Shown here in pieces: positions 59,774 through 64,000 of a stretch of 64,000 bases of DNA. The DNA lies in assembly GCA_025642065.1 (NCBI GenBank), contig JAODUP010000018.1, positions 132,501-196,500 on the forward strand. The letters run 5' to 3'. The position numbers were made by a program, and so were the translations under genes. Below the pieces are notes generated by a model. The model was not told the origin of the DNA. It did no database searches and saw nothing but the letters and a program-made list of their open reading frames with translations. Each line of letters starts with the position of its first letter. Position 1 is the stretch's first letter. The DNA comes from Paralvinella palmiformis (Eukaryota > Annelida > Polychaeta > Terebellida > Alvinellidae).

Positions 59774-62700
59774 GTTTGTTTGCTTCCTTATTCTATGTTT
59801 TATTATGTACCTCACTACATGCGTTGTTACTTTATATAAGTCTTAATATGTGTATTTGGTTGTGGATTGATATAAAGAATTCTGAATGAAAAACTGTAAT
59901 CTGTATCTAATCCTTTCATGAATATGGACATTAATTTTTTAGGTTAAGACTATACTGATCCATACATCTATCTATACATAACATATATGACTCAACTGCA
60001 CATGGAAAGTTAGAATGGTATTAATGTTTAAGTCATTGTTATTGATATAGACTCTAACAATAATTTACATGACATAGACTAATAACAATTATAAATACAC
60101 TGTTCAGCAATATAATTCAATAGTTAAAATATTATGCAATTGGTAGCCAGAATCACACTATAATTCAGGTGTCCTAACCATTCTGTTCTGTGATTGGTTG
60201 TTTCTATAGTCTAGTAGGTGGGCTAATTCAGTGTGCTGGGGAACTGGATGATCAGAAATGACAAACTGTCCTTCATTCTGGCAGTATACACAGATGTAGC
60301 TAAACATGTAGTGGCAATGATTTCACTTAATGTAGCATCATATAAAAGATATCCGATAATATAATGCTTTCCCATCAAATAAGAGTTACAGGTAATTAAT
60401 TTCACATTTAACTTCAAAACCATTAAATAGAATATAATGGGTTGAATTTTAATCTCATTGTCAGTGAAATGATTGTGCAACACCTAAAATCATTTTGAAT
60501 ATTTTGCTGATGAAGATCTGTACAACTTTATTATTGTTTTGTATGCTGAATGTTATTGCAGCATAGCGTTATTTGTGTGTTTTGAATTGATAGTAATTGT
60601 ATGTCATATTTGGCCTGCTTTAATATATTATTTACTGATGAATTATGTTGAGCTGAAAATGGAGGACCATGTTAAATGGATCAAGTCTGATAATGTGTGT
60701 GGGTGTTATTTCTGACTTATTATTTCTTTATTTTGGGTTTGTAATCAATATTAGTAGTGTACTTCTGAACTCTTCTTCAGTATTATACTGGTATATGTTA
60801 ATAACTTGGAAATAGTATATAAATATATAATATTTCATTACAAAACCACCAGCATTCCTGTAATAGATTAGCAGTTTATGCAATTGTGTGCATTTTCTGC
60901 TGGTTGAAAGTTAAATTTGTAGAGCCATGATATATACCAGGCATTCTTTATTCTTAACTCTTATTTTGAGGAACATTTTTTTCCACATCAATTATTATTA
61001 ATGTTTTGCTTGTTTTGCATGCTATCACCTTTAATTAACCACCATACAAGGTGGTCTTTTGTGTACAAGATAATGCTGTTATTGTTCACCACAAGGACTG
61101 TACCTATCTGGGATGTAATGGCTGTTTGAACATATCAGATTGTTACTGAGTAAACAAGATGTCTGATAACAAACCCAAATATTGCTTTATTGTCATTAAT
61201 AATGTTTTATGGAACCTTACTAGGAGTGAATAAGTACAGTTGACTTTTAGCACCTAAGCTATGCTGCATATTATATACTACATATGCTATGCTCCCTGTG
61301 TGGCTCAGAAGTATTGACTTGGTAACCTCTGTCCTCATGTATGTCATAAGTAAAAACTAAAAAACGTGATGTGGTATTAAACCCAGCTATCAAGCTACTG
61401 GACAGTCCTCCATAGTTACCTTTACACAATAAGATGCTTGAACACATGAAAATTAATAACACTGTCTAGAAAATCTTCTCTCTAAACTACCTGTGAAAAC
61501 TCAGCTTGGCTATTGTGGCTGATATCTTTGACCATTTTTCATATGAAATATTGAGTCATGTTGGTTGCTGTATCATAGAGGTAAATGGCTAGCTAGTAAC
61601 AGAGAAAATTGACAAATTTGCTTGGCAATAAATATCAAGAACAAATCAACACTTTGGTTTTTCATTCGCTAGCATTTGTTCTTTTACTTTGAATACTATG
61701 CAAAACAAGATATTTCCAGCTGCCTTGTACATAATTAAGTATGAGGCCACATCATAAACCATAAAACACATGACAACATAAAACCTCACCTGAATCATTT
61801 TGGGAAGTTAGAAGTAAATCAGATTACATCATGTATGCAATGGCTTAATGCGCTGAAACAAATAAGCCATCATGATTGTAGTAATTATTGGTCAGTATAT
61901 CAGAGAAATTATTAAGTAGACAGATTGAATATTATAAATATATTTTATTAATACAACTGAAGATTTATATGTATAATATATAAATGACTTTTTTCTTTCA
62001 GTTATACTCAGATAATTTATGGACATTTCTTAAACTTGTTGTCAATATATTTTTGAACAGAAATTATCAAACATCTTGTGATGTTATGGATGTTAGTGAA
62101 AAAAGCGAAATGCAGAATTTAATTATGTTATCATCTTTTTCTGTACCAAGTATATGATGTTCTGTATCTAGTATTTTGCTGAGATACATTTATAATATAT
62201 GTTATGAGATGTGATAAAATGTATGGATGTGTAATGGACTAATTTGATGCCTAGTGAATACTGTAATTTATTTAGTGTTCTATAATGAAAATGGAAACTC
62301 TTCTTCAAAATGTGGTAATATTTGTTAGAATATTTAAATCAAAAGAAAAGATAATAGTAAGAGAAACTGGGAAAGACAGATTGAATGAAAAGAACATTGT
62401 TTAAACAGAAGTCCCCTATTGAGAATATTCTCCACACACAGTATACAGGTTAAGGCGTGGCCACATGTATTATTACAGTAGCTTAGAATTCAAAATCGGT
62501 ATAAAGATACACATGGAAACAAGGAGATCTATATTGAGGTTAGTGAACCCAGTGTTGATCAAAAGAAGGAGGGACTGTGCTTCCCATAGCATGAAGTTAG
62601 TTCATACAACATGCATGTACATCTGCCAGTTTTTTTACGATCACCGGATCGCTCACTGCAAAGCTACTGTACTGGATTTATTCCGGGGAGTACCAAAAAG

Positions 62701-63882
62701 GTCCAGATCCGTTTCGGTGACCTTGTTATACCGTATTATTTAGAATACTATAGTATTCAGCTAGTATCAGATGTCCCAACATCCTCTTCTTCTGGACTGC
62801 AGCCATCTAACATCAACAGGGACGCTGTAGGTGTTATGTTATCATAGACCACCAGACACATGACTAGAGAGCACTAGCTATCATCTAGATGTTTTAACTC
62901 AGCAGACATATTAATAATAAACCTCAGGATGTGGATATTTCTGTTTCCACTTTATTGATTGTTGATATTTCGGACGCGCTCCTCTGCTTCATATAAATAT
63001 AGATATGTCTCTGTTTTCTGGAGTAGATTATAAAACACGTGGTGAAGTTTTAACAAAGGCACTATTTCAGGATTAACTTTTTTGCACCCAGAGGGCACCA
63101 CAGTCTGTGCCATGCACCAGTAACTTGATATAATTTCATTTATACGGAATGAAAAAGGTATTCATCAGCAGTGGCTATAGTTAAAACATTTGAACATTTG
63201 CGGGATACATCCAATTGAAATGTAATTTAGTGTGTGTGTTTAACACAAACTAAGATTATATTGTCCTGTAATCCAATTCATAATTAAACCAGCCATAATA
63301 TTTCAAACTAATGTTTTACTTGGTTAGATTTGGTAAATGTCAAGTTACTCGGTCGAATGATATGTATGCAGAACGTGAGCGCTGTCTTGTGTGCCTCTGT
63401 TGAACTAATGGTGTGGCATTTCAGTCTTACGTGTTTCGGTTATAATAAGATTACTTCCATCAACAGCTGAATAATGGATCCATTTATGACCAATGTAAAA
63501 CCTTTGATACACGTGTATGATGGATTCAAATGATTCGAGTTAGATTGTATCTCTCCAGGCTGCTCAAATGCATATATCGCTTTGTTTTACAGTTTGCTTC
63601 AAGCATTGATGGGTTGTCGTTTTTCTTAGAAGGAATCAATGATTGTGCTCATGATCAGTTACACATTTTGGCGACCTTCAGGCTTCACTATATATTGTCA
63701 TAGTAATCTCTAGGTGGCAGCATATGCATTGCCTATCGCCATGTCACACAGCGTTTTTCTATGATACTTGTGGGACATATGGCTTGTGGGACTTCCACGG
63801 ACATTTTCTAATGGACAGATAACATCAACTGTGGTATGTATTAAGGTAACTACACACCAGTCAAGTACTTTATGTCTTTCAG
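59774..63882 (+). other. Probable long intron 1 of the 59,495 gene
   Basis: No convincing exon inside. An open stretch after a strong acceptor (ttttttctttcag at about 61988-62000) runs to a stop at about 62156 and could be an alternative terminal exon, but it has no recognisable content. Confidence 0.35.
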
Positions 63883-63925
63883 ATCTTAAGCATCCACCAC
63901 CAATGGCCACAAAAACCACCAGCAG
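63883..63925 (+). CDS. Possible exon 2 of the 59,495 gene
   Basis: 43 nt between a good acceptor (tatgtctttcag) and donor (gtatga). Joined in phase 0 it continues ...TERQ with ILSIHHQWPQKPPA. Short and without family evidence, so only a candidate. Confidence 0.38.
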
Positions 63926-64000
63926 GTATGAAAGCTAGATGACTGTAACATATTTTCTTTACAAAGACCAATTAAGTGACCAGCCAAATACCTTGTGTCA

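Noticed and set aside
62002..62156. Terminal exon of the 59,495 gene
   Set aside because: Strong acceptor and about 50 open codons, but the translation is unremarkable and the candidate at 63,883 fits better; kept only as an alternative.
62465..62847. Two overlapping 80-90 codon open frames on plus
   Set aside because: No start context, no splice support and no family resemblance.
1..64000. CRISPR arrays, bacterial operons, riboswitches
   Set aside because: No regularly spaced direct repeats with unique spacers and no bacterial gene organisation; the window is clearly eukaryotic.

Overview
The window is nuclear DNA of an animal. It is AT-rich, with spliced genes, long introns, many TA microsatellites, two tRNA-headed SINE families and fossils of several transposon classes. 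Protein matches (a six-repeat NEURL4, an NAA38 with an LSM fold) and the mix of Harbinger, hAT, pogo, LINE and Gypsy relics suggest an invertebrate, most likely a mollusc or other lophotrochozoan. The species cannot be read from the sequence alone.

Layout. 1-8.7 kb is a transposon graveyard: a hAT/ZMYM-type relic (-), a LINE reverse-transcriptase 3' fragment (+), a PIF/Harbinger element with convergent MADF-protein and transposase pseudogenes between GC-rich inverted subterminal arrays, SINEs and a Gypsy integrase tail. 11.8-22.6 kb (+) is an 11-exon gene for a large zinc-finger protein with 14 C2H2 fingers and two AT-hooks. It uses two GC-AG introns and shows two opposite single-base frame disruptions. 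22.6-32.3 kb is repeat-rich intergenic DNA holding a pogo fragment and a 2,010-bp transposon (28,591-30,600) with matching termini and a 9-bp target-site duplication. 32.3-34.1 kb (+) is NAA38, the small LSM-type subunit of the NatC N-terminal acetyltransferase, in three coding exons. 36.4-52.8 kb (-) is a complete NEURL4 gene in 26 coding exons, assembled by hand: phases agree at every junction and the exons sum to 4,278 nt (1,425 aa plus stop). NAA38 and NEURL4 are convergent. 52.8-59.4 kb is intergenic, with two LINE 3' fragments and a large inverted repeat around TA arrays. At 59,495 (+) the first exon of an unidentified acidic protein begins; a possible 43-nt second exon lies at 63,883 and the gene runs out of the window.

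The genes are ordinary eukaryotic single units and do not form an operon. Known roles are separate: NAA38 acts with NAA30 and NAA35 at the ribosome, NEURL4 acts with HERC2 at centrosomes and in Notch ligand control, and the zinc-finger/AT-hook protein is a probable nuclear DNA-binding factor. Least ordinary are the 28.6-30.6 kb transposon, the irregular splicing and frame of the zinc-finger gene, a family of about 0.4-kb elements with GGTTCCC inverted ends (one between genes, three in NEURL4 introns) and the 54.4-55.5 kb inverted repeat.
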